A stretch of DNA of 38,964 nt from Anaerolineales bacterium (lineage in GTDB: Bacteria; Chloroflexota; Anaerolineae; Anaerolineales; Villigracilaceae): NCBI GenBank assembly GCA_017985935.1, contig JAGNWT010000034.1:1-38964 (forward strand), written 5' to 3'. The translations under genes and the position numbers were made by a program. This document shows, piece after piece, positions 8,688-16,626 of this stretch. Under the pieces are notes generated by a model that was not told where the DNA came from, searched no databases, and saw only the letters and a list, made by a program, of their open reading frames with translations. The stretch's first letter is position 1. Each line of letters starts with the position of its first letter.

Positions 8688-9056
8688 TTAAGCCGGCTGA
8701 AGAAGGGCATTGATCTTGGCGATCAGATCTTTTTGCATGAAAGGCTTCGAAAGAAAATCTCTTGCACCGGCGTGGAACGCATCTTTTTTGCTGCCGATAT
8801 CGTTCAATGCAGAGACGATGATCACTGGGATGTCCTTAAGCCCGGGCGTTGCCTTCAACATCTTACAGAGTTGTATCCCGTTGATCTTCGGCATCATAAT
8901 ATCCAGAAGGATCAGATCGGGCACAACCGTGCTGACAGCTTCCACTGCTTCGGTGCTGTTGTTGATCGAAGATGCTTGATGCCCATTGAGTTTGACCATG
9001 CCCTCGAGCAGTTTTGTGGTCTGTGAATCGTCGTCGATAATCAAGATTTTTGCCAT
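8688..9056 (-). CDS. Single-domain response regulator (CheY-like)
   Basis: A 122-residue receiver: IIDDDS pocket, acceptor Asp in LLDIMMPK, switch Ser in IIVSALND and Lys in LSKPF. It has no DNA-binding or enzymatic domain. It is flanked by its own promoter-like TATAAT (minus strand, 9102-9107) and a strong intrinsic terminator (8634-8674), so it appears to be a single-gene transcript between two sister receivers. Its kinase partner is not defined; the large hybrid kinase of this window is one candidate. Confidence 0.93.
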   Translation of the reverse strand: MAKILIIDDDSQTTKLLEGMVKLNGHQASSINNSTEAVEAVSTVVPDLILLDIMMPKINGIQLCKMLKATPGLKDIPVIIVSALNDIGSKKDAFHAGARDFLSKPFMQKDLIAKINALLQPA

Positions 9057-9101
9057 TGGAAGTTTTCCTTTTGAGCAGATTCTTGAACCCTTATTTAGAC
9101 A

Positions 9102-9128
9102 ATTATACCCGTATTACTGAAAATTCAA
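9102..9128 (-). promoter_or_regulatory. Putative promoter of the 8688-9056 receiver gene
   Basis: On the minus strand, CGGGTATAATTG places a consensus TATAAT at 9102-9107, about 45 bases upstream of the ATG. TTGAAT at 9123-9128 matches four of six -35 positions, but the spacer is short (15 bp). The -10 is convincing and the -35 weak. Confidence 0.55.
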
Positions 9129-9173
9129 GTAATGGAAAGACCGATTCAAAAGCGGGCGGAGAAATCGGGGCGC

Positions 9174-9539
9174 TCAGGCGTCTCCGTCCAGCATGTACTC
9201 AATGGTGGAAACAACTTCCTCAAAGATGAAGGGTTTTGCGAGATACCCGTTCGCGCCAAAAATGGTTGCATCGCTATTGCTGATCTCCATGGCGGTGATG
9301 ATCAGAATCGGGGTATCGAAAAACTTTGGGTCAGCGCGAAGCATCTTGCAGATCTGGAATCCGTCCGGCGCGGGCATCATCAAGTCCAGGATGATGAGGT
9401 CGGGCAGGATCTTGTTTGCAGTTAGCATCGCCTTGGAACTGTCGGTGATCCCCATGACTTCGAATCCTTCCGACGAGAGGTATTTTTTTAATAAATTTGT
9501 GACCTGGATATCATCGTCTACGATCAAGATTTTGGTCAT
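9174..9539 (-). CDS. Single-domain response regulator (CheY-like)
   Basis: A 121-residue receiver with pocket IVDDD, acceptor Asp in IILDLMMPA, switch Thr in IIITAME and Lys in LAKPF. The start chosen is the ATG at 9539, giving MTKILIVDDD as in its paralogues and a GGAAAAG ribosome-site candidate just upstream. A longer in-frame reading to 9608 would add 23 residues with no receiver homology and would run into the terminator of the upstream gene. It is the first of three tandem receiver paralogues. Confidence 0.92.
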   Translation of the reverse strand: MTKILIVDDDIQVTNLLKKYLSSEGFEVMGITDSSKAMLTANKILPDLIILDLMMPAPDGFQICKMLRADPKFFDTPILIITAMEISNSDATIFGANGYLAKPFIFEEVVSTIEYMLDGDA

Positions 9540-9596
9540 TTTCTTTTCCGAATGATCTGGGATGTTTACATTAAAAAGCAGGCCAATCTTACAATT

Positions 9597-9635
9597 AAAA
9601 AAACACATTGCAAGTTTTCAATTCATTGCAATGTG
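9597..9635 (-). terminator. Intrinsic terminator after the STAS-like gene
   Basis: A perfect 10-bp inverted repeat (arms 9604-9613 and 9626-9635, CACATTGCAA and its complement) with a 12-base loop. On the minus strand a run of seven T residues (9597-9603) follows. It begins about a dozen bases past the stop codon at 9647, as expected of a rho-independent terminator. Confidence 0.85.
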
Positions 9636-9646
9636 CGGACTTCGAT

Positions 9647-10084
9647 TTATGGTTGATTCGATCTTGCCTGCTCTTTTAGCTGCTGCCAGAACCGGTGAAC
9701 AGCCTCCTCTGGAAGATCGAGCCAGCGGATGACATCCTTTTGAGTGTTGAAGATGCCAAAGTTGGACGGGGCTTCCGGCGACATTAATTTGAATGCTTCC
9801 GCCAGAAAATTAAGGCTTGAACTCTTGGTGAGGACGGCCGTTCGCCCGATCTCTTTACCCATTCGTTTTGATTCTTTTGACTTCTCGAGCGCGAAGTGCA
9901 GGTCAAATATGGACACTTCCAGGTAGGCCTGGCTGGCATCAATGATGATGTTCATCAGAGGGCGGAGCCGAGGGTCGAAAGCAACTTTATCTCCCGTCTT
10001 GAAAAACTCACTCGCGTTGAATGTTCCATTGCAAACATATACAACAAGATTCAAGTCTGGGTCGATGTCATAATATACCGGCAT
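9647..10084 (-). CDS. Small protein of unknown function, possibly SpoIIAA/STAS-like
   Basis: A 145-residue soluble protein. I recognise no catalytic motif. It has an early beta-rich segment (MPVYYDIDPDLNLVVYVCNG), a central FDPRLRPLMNIIIDASQA stretch and a hydrophobic helix ending in FGIF. This general layout recalls small SpoIIAA/STAS-fold proteins found near signalling genes, but the assignment is tentative. GAGGAATT just upstream of the ATG is a good Shine-Dalgarno. It is the last gene before the receiver group and ends in its own terminator, so it may belong functionally with those regulators. Confidence 0.75.
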   Translation of the reverse strand: MPVYYDIDPDLNLVVYVCNGTFNASEFFKTGDKVAFDPRLRPLMNIIIDASQAYLEVSIFDLHFALEKSKESKRMGKEIGRTAVLTKSSSLNFLAEAFKLMSPEAPSNFGIFNTQKDVIRWLDLPEEAVHRFWQQLKEQARSNQP

Positions 10085-10165
10085 AATTCCTCGAATAATG
10101 TAGTTGGATAATTAAGGGCGGCTAACAGCGCCGGATTGTAATTTAAAAACCACATTGTTGAAAGT

Positions 10166-11542
10166 TCAGCCCGTCATAAGCTTATCGACCGCTTCAGCCA
10201 ATTCCTTCAGGTTGCTGACCTTGAGCACATTGCTGCAGAGCGAGGCGTATTTGGGCATGTCGCTATCCCCGTGCCACATGCTTTGAGGTTCAGGATTCAG
10301 CCAAATGGTCCGTGTGGACCGGCGGGACATGGCGGAGAAAATTTCAAGGCGCGGGTCATTGTAATTGTTGCGTCCATCTCCAACGATGAGCAGGGTTGTC
10401 CCGCTGTTGAGGGTATCCATATACCCATCGTTAAAATTGCCTAGAGCCCGGCCGAGATCGGTGTTGTAATGTCCACTGGGCATTCGCCATAGAACAGATT
10501 GGATCGCTTCATCGGCATTCGATCCGTTGAAATCTTCCGAGATCGATTCGAGGTGATCGATGAATGCGAATGCGTGGGTCTTGCGGACTTGCCCTTGCAG
10601 CGCGAAAAGAAAACTCAACATCAATTCTGAGCAGAAGCGCATGGATGTGCTGACATCGCAGATCACCACGATCTTTGGTTTTCGTACGCGGTCCTTGTGT
10701 TTGATTTCCATCGGCACGCCCTGGTATTTGAGATTGGCGCGGATGGTTGCCTTGGGGTCAAGCTGCCCGCTTTTCATTCTTTTTTGCCGCAGTGCGATGC
10801 GGGTGCGCAAAGCAGCCGCGAGACGTTTCACCTCGCGTTGTAAAAGTTTTTTTTCTGAATCTGACAGCGCTTGAAACGGACGATTCATCAGATTGTCGAT
10901 ATTCTCGCCGCGTGGACGCTCGCTCAGGTTTTCGGCGATGCGTTCGCCGGCAAATTGTTCGATCTGTTCTTGCATGCCCTGCATGTTCTGGCGGACCATT
11001 TCGCGAATCTGATCCACACGCTCGCGATTCATTCCCATCTGCTCAAGCTGTTCCATCAACTCGCGCATCGCCTTCTGCACTTCAGGGAATGCCATGGCGC
11101 GCATCATACGCTGCGCCATCCATTTTTGATAGTTGAGGTCGTCGGCCTGATTCAGTCCGACGAGTTGCGCGAGCGCTTCCAGTTCAGACTTGGTGAGCGG
11201 CTCGCCGTTCATCAGCCTTTCCATTCGCTGCCGGAGCTGCTCTGTGAATTGCTTCAGCGCTTCGGCCAACATTTGGATCTCCTCGGGTGTCAGGTCATCA
11301 GATGGATTTCCGCCCATCGCTGGCGGCTGACCAGACCCAAAGAAAAGGGGAAAGAGTTTTTCGAAAGTGGAAAGGTCTTTGACGTCTTTGATGAGGGTGG
11401 CGCGCAGGGACAGTCGGAACGACTCGCGGTCTTGAATGCCCATCAGGTCCACCGCAGAAAAAGCCTCGGCAGACTCGGCAAGAGACACGCGCACCCCGCT
11501 GGCGCGTAAGGCTGCAATTAACTGTAAAATGCGGGATTCCAT
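10166..11542 (-). CDS. VWA-domain protein, CoxE-like
   Basis: 458 residues. The N-terminal two-thirds is helical and rich in Met, Gln and Glu, with coiled-coil character (about 85-255). The C-terminal VWA domain begins near residue 288 and has a complete metal-ion site: DVSTS (296-300), T361 in NTDLG and D389 in GDGRNN. This matches CoxE-type VWA proteins, which act with MoxR AAA+ ATPases as chaperone pairs that insert cofactors or remodel metalloenzyme complexes. The MoxR partner lies directly upstream, 50 bp away on the same strand. No CO dehydrogenase, Rubisco or nitric-oxide reductase gene is in the window, so the client is unknown. Confidence 0.92.
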   Translation of the reverse strand: MESRILQLIAALRASGVRVSLAESAEAFSAVDLMGIQDRESFRLSLRATLIKDVKDLSTFEKLFPLFFGSGQPPAMGGNPSDDLTPEEIQMLAEALKQFTEQLRQRMERLMNGEPLTKSELEALAQLVGLNQADDLNYQKWMAQRMMRAMAFPEVQKAMRELMEQLEQMGMNRERVDQIREMVRQNMQGMQEQIEQFAGERIAENLSERPRGENIDNLMNRPFQALSDSEKKLLQREVKRLAAALRTRIALRQKRMKSGQLDPKATIRANLKYQGVPMEIKHKDRVRKPKIVVICDVSTSMRFCSELMLSFLFALQGQVRKTHAFAFIDHLESISEDFNGSNADEAIQSVLWRMPSGHYNTDLGRALGNFNDGYMDTLNSGTTLLIVGDGRNNYNDPRLEIFSAMSRRSTRTIWLNPEPQSMWHGDSDMPKYASLCSNVLKVSNLKELAEAVDKLMTG

Positions 11543-11592
11543 ACTTCATCAACCTTTATCAATTAAACGATGGGGAATTTTTGTCTGCCCGA

Positions 11593-12552
11593 TCAATTGC
11601 CGGAGAATCTTCCAAGATCATCTGCGGGTCTTTGTTTGGGCTGCGGCGGGTTGAGCAGCTGTCGTTTCGCCTTTTGCAGGTCGGCTTCGTGTTTGAGCAA
11701 GACCGAAAGAGTGTCTTCCAATACATCCTTGTCCAAATTGGATGCGTTCAATGCCACAAGGGCATTCGCCCAATCCAACGTCTCGCTGATGGAAGGGGAT
11801 TTTCGCATGTCTGCCTTGCGGAGCCGCTGAACAAATTCCACGGCCTGCTGTGCCAGTTTGGGATTCAGGTTTGGAACCTTTAATCTCACCACGGCAAGTT
11901 CTTCCTGCAGATTGGGGTAATCAATGAAGAGATACAAGCAGCGCCGCTTCAATGCTTCAGATAACTCGCGCGTGTTGTTGGAGGTCAAGATCACAAACGG
12001 CTTGTGCTTTGCAGAGAGCGTACCCAGTTCAGGCACAGATACTTGAAAGTCGCTCAGGACTTCCAATAAAAAGGCCTCGAACTCCGCATCGGCGCGATCG
12101 ATCTCGTCAATGAGAAGCACGGTGGGTTGGTCGCTCAGGATCGCTTTTAATAACGGGCGCTGCAACAGGAAGCGGTTCGAGAAAAAGACATCCTCTTCCT
12201 TCGCCAGCCTGTCTGCAGCTTCGGTCAGTGACTCTGCCTTGCCGAGTGTGTCGTTGAGTTTGTCACGCAGCAATTGGGTATAAAGCAGTTGTTTGGAATA
12301 TTCCCATTCATACAGCGCCTTGGATTCGTCCAACCCTTCGTAGCATTGCAGGCGGATCAACTCCCGGCCGGTCGCAGATGCGATAGCCTTGGCTAATTCC
12401 GTTTTGCCTACGCCGGCCGGACCTTCAGCAAGAAGCGGCTTGCCTAATTTTTGCGCGAGAAAAACGATGGTCGCGATCTCGTCCGAGGCAATGTACCTTT
12501 GATCGGAAAGTTCTTTTTTTACTGTGGTAGTCGAGTTAAATAAAGTTGTCAT
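11593..12552 (-). CDS. MoxR-family AAA+ ATPase
   Basis: 319 residues with Walker A GPAGVGKT (44-51), Walker B VLLIDEID (145-152), sensor 1 TSNN (190-193) and the Arg pair LKRR (about 201-204), followed by a helical lid domain. This is the MoxR/CoxD/CbbQ type of AAA+ that works with a VWA protein; the VWA gene follows directly. AGGTGA six bases before ATG is a good Shine-Dalgarno. Together the pair would form an ATP-driven maturation or remodelling machine in the cytoplasm. The client is not identifiable from context. Confidence 0.94.
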   Translation of the reverse strand: MTTLFNSTTTVKKELSDQRYIASDEIATIVFLAQKLGKPLLAEGPAGVGKTELAKAIASATGRELIRLQCYEGLDESKALYEWEYSKQLLYTQLLRDKLNDTLGKAESLTEAADRLAKEEDVFFSNRFLLQRPLLKAILSDQPTVLLIDEIDRADAEFEAFLLEVLSDFQVSVPELGTLSAKHKPFVILTSNNTRELSEALKRRCLYLFIDYPNLQEELAVVRLKVPNLNPKLAQQAVEFVQRLRKADMRKSPSISETLDWANALVALNASNLDKDVLEDTLSVLLKHEADLQKAKRQLLNPPQPKQRPADDLGRFSGN

Positions 12553-12606
12553 TTATCACCTGTAATGTTCCTGATGAGGAATGGGTTGGTTATCTTTCCT
12601 GCCTGT

Positions 12607-13116
12607 TTATTCAGAGGAGTAGAAAGCCTTGTGGAATTCCACCTTGCCCGTTGGGATTTCTTCATAAAAAGGCAGAGCCATGAAATATTCGGGAGCGGGT
12701 GACCCTTCGTAGGTCAAGCCCGGATGGGTCTTAAATCCAAATCGATGGTAATACCCAGGGTTGCCCACAAGCACGCTGCCCTTTGCGCCGTTTTCGCGGA
12801 GCATGGATAGCCCGACCCCGATCAGCTTTGAACCAATGCCATGTTTTTGCAATTCAGGCAGAACCGAAATAGGACCGAGACCAAACCAGCCGATGTCCAG
12901 CCCATTGATGTGGACGACGGAAAACCCAACGTGCCCGACCACCCTTGAATTTGCTTCTGCCACGAGTGAGAGGCTCAACGCACCAGCCTTTCGCAGCCTT
13001 TCGATGATGAGCGGCTCGGTTTGATCGCTATAGGGTTTGCCGGCAAAAGCCAGGGCAGTGACCTGCCCAATGAACTGGATATCTTCCGGAGTTTCAGAGC
13101 GGATGAGGATGTTCAT
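12607..13116 (-). CDS. GNAT N-acetyltransferase (YhbS-like)
   Basis: 169 residues of GNAT fold. The acetyl-CoA loop appears in PELQKHGIGSKLIGVGL, equivalent to the Q/R-x-x-G-x-G/A motif, and the later VLVGNPGYYHRFGF segment is typical of the YhbS (COG3153) branch. The family moves an acetyl group from acetyl-CoA to an amine; the acceptor is unknown. It sits 20 bp after the GT4 gene and 54 bp before the MoxR gene on the same strand, so shared transcription is possible, though no functional link is evident. Confidence 0.9.
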   Translation of the reverse strand: MNILIRSETPEDIQFIGQVTALAFAGKPYSDQTEPLIIERLRKAGALSLSLVAEANSRVVGHVGFSVVHINGLDIGWFGLGPISVLPELQKHGIGSKLIGVGLSMLRENGAKGSVLVGNPGYYHRFGFKTHPGLTYEGSPAPEYFMALPFYEEIPTGKVEFHKAFYSSE

Positions 13117-13136
13117 TAAAAATGTGTCCGTGGGAA

Positions 13137-14264
13137 TTATTTCAAGCTTTGATAAATCTCAAGATTGGCGCGCAATTCCTTCTCTGGCGCGTAGTCATTG
13201 AGCACTTTTTCACGGGCTGACTTGCCGAGGCGAGTTCTTTCTTCTGTGTCTCGTAAAAGATTGATCGTGGTTTTTACAAAGGTGGCGACATCGCGCACAG
13301 GGACGGTCTTGCCTGTGATGCCATCTTCGATCACTTCCATGATCCCTCCAACGGGTGTGGCAACGACCGGCAGTTCACAAGCCATCGCTTCTAAAATAGC
13401 GTTGGGCATGCCGTCTCGCAGGGAAGGATGAACAAAAACATCCATCAATGAATAGTAGGCAGGCAGGTCTTTGTGCGGCACACTGCCCGTGACGACGATC
13501 CGTGTGTCGGGATTGTTGCGATGGAAGTCTTCGAAGGCTTGCTGATACTCTCCCGCGCGGACACTGCCCACGATCAGGAGGGTGCAGGGTACCATTTTAT
13601 TTATTTGCGTGTATCCAAGCAGGAGAGTCGAAAATCCTTTTTTTGATCGCAGCTCACCTGCGAAGCCGACCACGAATCTTTGTTCATCCAGTCCCAGCGA
13701 CTTTGCCAGCGCGTTGTTTTTCGCCACTTTTTTGAAGAGATCAGTATCCACTCCGTTGGGGATGATGTGGATCGGTCGGTCAATGAATGCTTTGGCTTTC
13801 TTCGCCAATTCAATGGCGTTGGTGGTGACCGCGCTGGCGTTTTGCAATGCGTACATCACATGCGAGAATCTGCCTGGGTCAAAAGCAGATCGCTCGATGT
13901 CGTTGCCGCGGATGCTGACCACGCTGGGGATGTTGAGGTATTTGCCGGTGTACGCGGCGACAAATCCGGCTTGCGGCAAAAAGTAGGCGTGAACCAGATC
14001 GAATGGTTCGCGCTTGTGCTCCTCCACGATGAGCTCGAACCAATCAACCAGAGTATCGTCCATGTGCTTTTGCGCGCCAAAGCGGGTGACGCTGACCTTG
14101 TGATGGGGGAGAGTCCGCTTTTCGGAGGCTGGCAGGCTTTGGGTCGGGCTGAAGACACGCACCTGATGTCCAGCGGTGGCAAGCAGTTGGGCGATCCGCT
14201 CGGTTGAGATTGCTAGCCCGCCGATGTCTGGTGTATACTTTTCTGAAAGAAAGGCAATTTTCAT
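13137..14264 (-). CDS. GT4-family glycosyltransferase (GT-B fold)
   Basis: 375 residues. The N-terminal Rossmann half begins MKIAFLSEKYTPDIGG with the glycine-rich loop for acceptor binding. The C-terminal half carries NGVD (170-173), GELRSKKG (203-210) and the donor-binding stretch DGMPNAILEAMACELP (284-299). These are hallmarks of retaining GT4 enzymes that use nucleotide-activated sugars to build lipopolysaccharide-like, capsular or glycolipid chains on the cytoplasmic face. Donor and acceptor are unknown. Its start codon lies only 11 bp from the start of the divergent gene at 14276; AGGAC is the likely Shine-Dalgarno. Confidence 0.93.
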   Translation of the reverse strand: MKIAFLSEKYTPDIGGLAISTERIAQLLATAGHQVRVFSPTQSLPASEKRTLPHHKVSVTRFGAQKHMDDTLVDWFELIVEEHKREPFDLVHAYFLPQAGFVAAYTGKYLNIPSVVSIRGNDIERSAFDPGRFSHVMYALQNASAVTTNAIELAKKAKAFIDRPIHIIPNGVDTDLFKKVAKNNALAKSLGLDEQRFVVGFAGELRSKKGFSTLLLGYTQINKMVPCTLLIVGSVRAGEYQQAFEDFHRNNPDTRIVVTGSVPHKDLPAYYSLMDVFVHPSLRDGMPNAILEAMACELPVVATPVGGIMEVIEDGITGKTVPVRDVATFVKTTINLLRDTEERTRLGKSAREKVLNDYAPEKELRANLEIYQSLK

Positions 14265-14275
14265 GAGGTGTCCTG
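14265..14275. promoter_or_regulatory. 11-bp head-to-head intergenic region with both ribosome sites
   Basis: Only 11 bp separate the ATG of the GT4 gene (14264, minus) from the ATG of the Cys-rich gene (14276, plus). The plus strand shows GAGGTG and the minus strand AGGAC, so ribosome-site candidates for both directions are packed here. Each promoter must lie inside the opposing coding sequence. A TATACT at 14234-14239, inside the GT4 gene, is a candidate -10 for the plus-strand gene. Confidence 0.7.
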
Positions 14276-14563
14276 ATGGCAGAAAAATGTGAAATGATTA
14301 TTGGCTATCTAGTTCCGCATCGCTGCGAAAATCCTTCGTTGGGCAGGTGTATCCAATGCGGGCGCGGATTTTGCGACGAACATACCAATCAGACTCGGGA
14401 AGGGCGAGTGTGTATTGCCTGCCAGCAGGGATTAGAGATGCCGGTAGCCTTGCCTATCGCCGCGACGCTCTTCACGCCGACCGATCTCGACGCCTTTGGA
14501 AGATCCAGCCGTTACAATGACTCTGATGATGATAGCGGCGATATGTTCTCCGACTTGAGTTAA
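14276..14563 (+). CDS. Small Cys/His-rich (B-box-like zinc finger) protein
   Basis: 95 residues. Residues about 5-50 hold a ladder of Cys and His: HRCENP, RCIQCGRGFCDEH and VCIACQ, matching the pattern of small B-box-like or zinc-ribbon modules that would bind one or two zinc ions. The C-terminal half is low-complexity and acidic (SDDDSGDMFSDL). No enzyme motif is present. It is followed after 4 bp by the alpha/beta hydrolase gene and is probably translated from the same message. Such modules often mediate protein contacts; its partner is unknown. Confidence 0.82.
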   Translation: MAEKCEMIIGYLVPHRCENPSLGRCIQCGRGFCDEHTNQTREGRVCIACQQGLEMPVALPIAATLFTPTDLDAFGRSSRYNDSDDDSGDMFSDLS

Positions 14564-14567
14564 ACCG

Positions 14568-15191
14568 ATGAACATTATCCTGCTTCATGGGCAGGGTCGT
14601 ACCACGTTTGCCATGAAGCTTTTGGGCTTTCGTTTGCAAAGGCTTGGGTATCAGGTAAGGTACTTTCGCTATTATACAAGGCGGGAAAAATTTACCGACA
14701 TTGTGCAGCGCTTGATCGATGCCGTATGTTCATTACCACGGGATGAGCCTTTTGCTTTGGTGGGACATTCAATGGGAGGCGTGATTGCTCGTGCCAGTTT
14801 GCCTTCGCTTTCCCACGCCCCGGTTCATTTAATTTTGCTGGCTTCACCGAGCCGCCCGCCGAAGATGGGTCCTCTGGCAAGGCGCAACCCGCTTTATACC
14901 TACCTAACTTATGAATGCGGTCAACTTGTGACGAGCGCCGCATTTTATGAAAGCCTGCCCAAGCCAGCAGTTCCCGTGACTGTCATCGCCGGGACGGGAG
15001 GTCCGCGCGGCAGGTGGTTCCCCTTGGGTCAGGAAACGAATGACTCAGTCCTGACCGTGCAAGAGACCAGCCTTGAGGCTGCCCGTGAAATGATCCTTGT
15101 GCCGGCTTTGCATACCTTCATCATGAACTCAAGAGAAGCTTTGGGTCATATCGACCGAATTTTGAAGCAGGCTCATTTGCAAGCCGGGTGA
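14568..15191 (+). CDS. Alpha/beta-hydrolase fold protein
   Basis: 207 residues with the oxyanion region LLHGQGR near residue 4, the nucleophile elbow GHSMGG (Ser near residue 67) and a late histidine in ALHTFIM, consistent with a Ser-Asp-His triad. It lacks a signal peptide, so it is cytoplasmic. The overall form is that of small lipase/esterase-like proteins related to PGAP1-type hydrolases; substrate unknown. It follows the Cys-rich gene by 4 bp and ends 6 bp from the stop of the convergent radical SAM gene. Confidence 0.88.
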   Translation: MNIILLHGQGRTTFAMKLLGFRLQRLGYQVRYFRYYTRREKFTDIVQRLIDAVCSLPRDEPFALVGHSMGGVIARASLPSLSHAPVHLILLASPSRPPKMGPLARRNPLYTYLTYECGQLVTSAAFYESLPKPAVPVTVIAGTGGPRGRWFPLGQETNDSVLTVQETSLEAAREMILVPALHTFIMNSREALGHIDRILKQAHLQAG

Positions 15192-15197
15192 TGAAGA

Positions 15198-16262
15198 TCA
15201 ATACGGCCCGATCGTATCCCAGATCTGTTTGTTCTCCAAAATAAAATCATCGCACCGCTGACAGGGTTTGAGCGAAGGCGGGTGCATTTTCTGGCGCACA
15301 GCCTGATACGCCGCGCCTTCCCAAATTTCCTTGAAAGACTGCTTGCGGATATCGCCCAGCGGGGGGATCTGTTCGCGGGTCATGCAGCACACATAAACCA
15401 GTCCGTTGAAGTCGACCAGACTATGAGTCCATGGGGCGTAGCAGGGATGCTTGCCATAGTAGCCAAAGGCGTATCTGCCAGCGCGTCCCAGGCGGACCTC
15501 AGACTCGTCCCTGCCAAATGGGAAGGCGTCTTCATCTGCGATATTAATGCCCAGATCGCCTGCGCGTTTTTCGATGTGAGGGGCGATCTCTTCGTTGAAC
15601 AACGCAATATCTTTTCTGCGCATGGACAGGTGCTCGCCGCAATGGTCGTCCACAGGGATGAGGTTGATCCCGTCTGCGCCGAGTTCGTGGGCGAGGTCTG
15701 GTAACCCGGCGAGGCTGAAGTAATTTTCACGGCTGACCACGGTATTAATGCGCACAGTGATCTTCCCTTTGCGGGCGTACTTGCTAAATAAAGACACTGC
15801 TTTTGTGGTGAGTTTGAAAGACCCCTCCACGCCGCGTACTTTCTCGTGAACTTTGCGAATGGGTGAATCGATGGAAACATTCACCCCGCGCAGACCGGCG
15901 GTGATGAGGGCTTTGGCTTTTTCTTTGTCGATCAATGTTCCATTGGTGGTGAGAGTGACCCGCATGCCCAGATCGGTGGCGTGTGCCACAAGGTCTGGCA
16001 ATTGCGGTCTCAACATCGGCTCCCCGCCCGAAAAATGGATCTTCTTGCAGCCGAGTTCTCCAAGTTCAGTAATGACCTGCTTGAAGCGTTCCATCGAGAT
16101 GGGCGCTTCGCGCGTCTCGCGCCAGTGCTTGCACATCTCGCATTTGAGATTGCATCCGTAATTCACCTTGATCTTGACATAAAGCGGCTTGAACGCGCGC
16201 GCATTCAAAACCGCTTTACGGAAATCATCCTTCTCGTTGGAGATGGTTTCAAGGCTGTACAT
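15198..16262 (-). CDS. Radical SAM protein with SPASM-like C-terminal cysteines
   Basis: 354 residues. The [4Fe-4S] motif CNLKCEMC (C37, C41, C44) and the SAM-binding GGEP (79-82) are clear. The C-terminal part has C274, the pair C292-C293, and C334-x2-C337 around a D-F-N-G-L-V-Y-V segment and an EIW element, as in SPASM or Twitch domains that hold auxiliary iron-sulfur clusters. Such enzymes modify peptides or carry out other radical chemistry. No precursor-peptide gene is visible nearby. It is co-directional with the small DUF4177-like gene 24 bp upstream. Confidence 0.92.
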   Translation of the reverse strand: MYSLETISNEKDDFRKAVLNARAFKPLYVKIKVNYGCNLKCEMCKHWRETREAPISMERFKQVITELGELGCKKIHFSGGEPMLRPQLPDLVAHATDLGMRVTLTTNGTLIDKEKAKALITAGLRGVNVSIDSPIRKVHEKVRGVEGSFKLTTKAVSLFSKYARKGKITVRINTVVSRENYFSLAGLPDLAHELGADGINLIPVDDHCGEHLSMRRKDIALFNEEIAPHIEKRAGDLGINIADEDAFPFGRDESEVRLGRAGRYAFGYYGKHPCYAPWTHSLVDFNGLVYVCCMTREQIPPLGDIRKQSFKEIWEGAAYQAVRQKMHPPSLKPCQRCDDFILENKQIWDTIGPY

Positions 16263-16286
16263 GATCAGGTTCAGATGCGGGGGAAT

Positions 16287-16517
16287 CTACGGCAGGGGAC
16301 GTTTTAATATCATCCGCCAGCGCCCTTCGCTTTCGCTGACCGTGTTGATGCCAGCCAGTTCCCAGCCCTCCAAGCCGATCTCTTCCAAAAACTTATGGAT
16401 GTTCAATCGGTCGGTCACGCCGTGGAAGTGCCCCGAACTTTCCTTGACCCTTTTCTCGTCGATGTAGATGACCTCATCGTCGGTGGCTTCTACGTACAAG
16501 TATTCCCATTTGATCAT
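16287..16517 (-). CDS. Small DUF4177-like protein
   Basis: 76 residues. It begins MIKWEYLYVEA and contains LEEIGLEGWELAGI followed by a basic strand ending LKRPLP. This W-E-Y ... G-W-E-L pattern is typical of DUF4177-type proteins of unknown function. AAGGAG sits seven bases before the ATG. It is the first gene of a two-gene unit with the radical SAM enzyme. It is too charged and lacks the features of an obvious precursor peptide, but a partner role cannot be excluded. Confidence 0.82.
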   Translation of the reverse strand: MIKWEYLYVEATDDEVIYIDEKRVKESSGHFHGVTDRLNIHKFLEEIGLEGWELAGINTVSESEGRWRMILKRPLP

Positions 16518-16596
16518 GGTGTTGCTCCTTGTGAGATGACTTTCAGCCGGGATAGGATGGGTGCGCAGTGCTTTGCATGGATGATCTATTTAATTG

Positions 16597-16626
16597 ATTT
16601 TACCCGATTAGGAAATAAGATTTCAA
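16597..16626 (-). promoter_or_regulatory. Promoter for the DUF4177-like / radical SAM unit
   Basis: On the minus strand TTGAAA (16621-16626, five of six -35 matches), an 18-bp spacer and TAAAAT (16597-16602, context CGGGTAAAAT) form a good sigma-70-like promoter about 80 bases upstream of the ATG at 16517. Its -35 overlaps the upstream part of the divergent promoter at 16621-16649. Confidence 0.65.

Noticed and set aside
9540..9608. N-terminal extension of the 9174-9539 receiver
   Set aside because: The extra residues lack homology to the sister receivers and reach back into the terminator of the preceding gene.
14204..14239. TTGAGA (14204) as the -35 for TATACT (14234)
   Set aside because: The spacer is 24 bp, too long for a normal sigma-70-type promoter; only the -10 is kept as a candidate.
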